Assembly (NCBI GenBank): GCA_016206165.1
Contig: JACQSD010000056.1
Span: forward strand, 1-5,818
Reading direction: 5' to 3'
Origin: Candidatus Uhrbacteria bacterium
Lineage (GTDB): Bacteria > Patescibacteriota > Patescibacteriia > JACQSD01
DNA length: 5,818 bases
A program made the position numbers and the translations under genes. The notes beneath the pieces are model-generated. The model saw nothing but the letters and a program-made list of their open reading frames with translations. It was not told the DNA's origin and did no database searches. Below, piece after piece: positions 4,735 to 5,818 of this stretch (the first letter of the stretch is position 1; each line of letters begins with the position of its first letter).

Positions 4735-5818
4735 TCCGTTGCACGGGAATGTCGAGGTTGATGACGGCCTTGTCTTTTTTGATAGTGATTGTTTCGCCGT
4801 AGTAAGGATGGCGGAAATGACGAATCGATGCTTCGGAGGAAACGGGGAAGTGGTAGCCTTCTTTTTTGACAACGATCTTATATGTTCCGCGCGGTGGGAG
4901 AAAGTTGAATCTTCCGGAGTAGTCAGAGAGGCGCGTTTTCAGCGTTCGATTGTACTGGGTTTCGACGAGTGAGACAGCGGCAAGTGGGACAGGGGAGGAC
5001 GACGTCGCATCGAACACCGTTCCCCATGGCCGAGCACCGCGCGGCGAGATAATGATTTCGTAGATGAGGAAGAAGAGATAGACAATAAATATCGTCACAT
5101 TGAATGTGGAAGCAACGACGAGGGTTGCGAGCCATGCGAGCACTGTTCCCACGACGAGCACAGGGAGCGCGAGCCTCTTCAAGACGCGCTTCACGGTGTA
5201 CCACAGAGGGTTTCTTCTTTTTTCCCCACGAGGGTCTCGTGGATCAATAGGGATGGAAACGTCGACAAGGTCACTCAACGATCGAATGGTGATTGAACGA
5301 CCAAAGTAACAATTCGTGTACTCACCATCTTCTCCCCCCGTCATTAATTTTGATGGGAATATGAATTCAGGCTTTGTTGCCTCGATCGTATATGTTCCTT
5401 CAGGAACGAGGAATCCAAATCTTCCATCGGCATTCGTGACCTGTGTTTCCACAAGTTTTCTTTCCGCATTAAAAATACGAACAATAGCGAGTGCGATTGG
5501 CTCTTTTGTAATTGCATCATACACGACACCCCATGGTTTTCGTTTCTTGCGAATCCCGAAGAGCGAAAGAAGCCATGAGACGAAGTGATAGAGGAGTGTG
5601 TGGATATTTGGGAATGTCGCAACGACTGCAGGGTTTGCAACGGTGACGACGGGAACCGCAATGGTGAGGCTCAATTTGATCGTCTGTTCATTTTCTCGAA
5701 TGACGCGAGCGGTTAATTCTGCGGCACGTTGGACGGACTGACGCACTGCCTCCGTTGTTTTTGTGAATGTATCGGTTGACGGAGTATTTGCTGGTTGAGG
5801 CTCTGGTGTGATCGGTGG
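4727..5818 (-). CDS. membrane protein with two carboxypeptidase-regulatory-like domains, N-terminus outside the window
   Basis: The reading frame stays open to the right edge, so the gene is 5'-truncated; 363 residues are visible. A GTG at 5746 could be taken as the start, but 24 further in-frame codons precede it and encode a Pro/Thr-rich linker (PPITPEPQPANTPSTDTF), which argues for a longer protein. Visible order: linker (1-24), two hydrophobic segments (about 47-68 and 70-88), a basic patch RKKRK (about 90-94), beta domain A (about 94-190), two more hydrophobic segments (about 215-236 and 238-258) and beta domain B (about 263-358). Both domains carry PWG-V-DA near the start, then DGRFGFLVPEGTY (131-143) or SGRFNFLPPRGTY (301-313), then a YFG/YYG-ITI strand. 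This is the pattern of CarboxypepD_reg/Cna-B-like beta-sandwich folds, usually found in cell-surface proteins as binding or spacer modules. No catalytic residues are visible and the exact role is unknown. Its promoter lies beyond the window. Confidence 0.85.
   Translation of the reverse strand, partial: PPITPEPQPANTPSTDTFTKTTEAVRQSVQRAAELTARVIRENEQTIKLSLTIAVPVVTVANPAVVATFPNIHTLLYHFVSWLLSLFGIRKKRKPWGVVYDAITKEPIALAIVRIFNAERKLVETQVTNADGRFGFLVPEGTYTIEATKPEFIFPSKLMTGGEDGEYTNCYFGRSITIRSLSDLVDVSIPIDPRDPRGEKRRNPLWYTVKRVLKRLALPVLVVGTVLAWLATLVVASTFNVTIFIVYLFFLIYEIIISPRGARPWGTVFDATSSSPVPLAAVSLVETQYNRTLKTRLSDYSGRFNFLPPRGTYKIVVKKEGYHFPVSSEASIRHFRHPYYGETITIKKDKAVINLDIPVQRKS

Noticed and set aside
4402..4872. 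156-codon minus-strand frame across the gpmI end and the terminator
   Set aside because: It overlaps gpmI, the terminator and the end of the membrane-protein gene in another frame, with low-complexity composition; it is a shadow frame.

Overview
The window reads as bacterial chromosome: a partial tRNA gene, a divergently transcribed cation-pump gene, a glycolytic gene, and a convergent gene for a membrane protein cut off by the right edge. My best guess at the source is a small-genome, uncultured lineage of the Patescibacteria/CPR (Parcubacteria-like) type. That rests on the style of the membrane protein (transmembrane pairs alternating with carboxypeptidase-regulatory-like beta domains), the palindromic intergenic pieces and the compact layout. 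It is inference from pattern recognition and not proven by the sequence. Genetic code 11 fits all genes.

Layout from left to right. Positions 1-45 (minus) hold the first 45 nt of a tRNA-Lys(UUU), with a good promoter at 67-95. A weaker promoter for the pump faces the other way at 112-120. Positions 131-266 hold a structured inverted-repeat element with 17-nt arms and internal hairpins; its right arm touches the first possible ATG of the pump gene. A P-type ATPase of the Ca2+-pump type follows (295 or 265 to 2973). A 119-bp cruciform-forming element (2951-3069) then links the end of the pump to the start of gpmI (3077-4657), the cofactor-independent phosphoglycerate mutase. A bidirectional terminator (4665-4694) and a second short heptad array (4700-4734) separate gpmI from the convergent membrane-protein gene (4727 to beyond 5818).

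The coding genes are mostly ordinary; the unusual material lies between them. Two unrelated degenerate 7-bp tandem arrays overlap the 3' ends of the pump gene and the membrane-protein gene and supply their stop codons. The first is folded back on itself and, because a 7-bp unit shifts frame at every copy, it places stop codons in all six reading frames. The 131-266 element has mutually exclusive pairings, so it could be a structured leader RNA of the pump or a small non-autonomous inverted-repeat element; the window alone cannot decide. The pump has an unusual replacement of the otherwise very conserved nucleotide-binding lysine. The membrane protein is built from a duplicated module of about 169 residues.

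Functionally, the pump would export or sequester a divalent cation, probably Ca2+, using ATP, and GpmI carries out a late glycolytic step. I see no metabolic link between the two beyond shared orientation and probable cotranscription.
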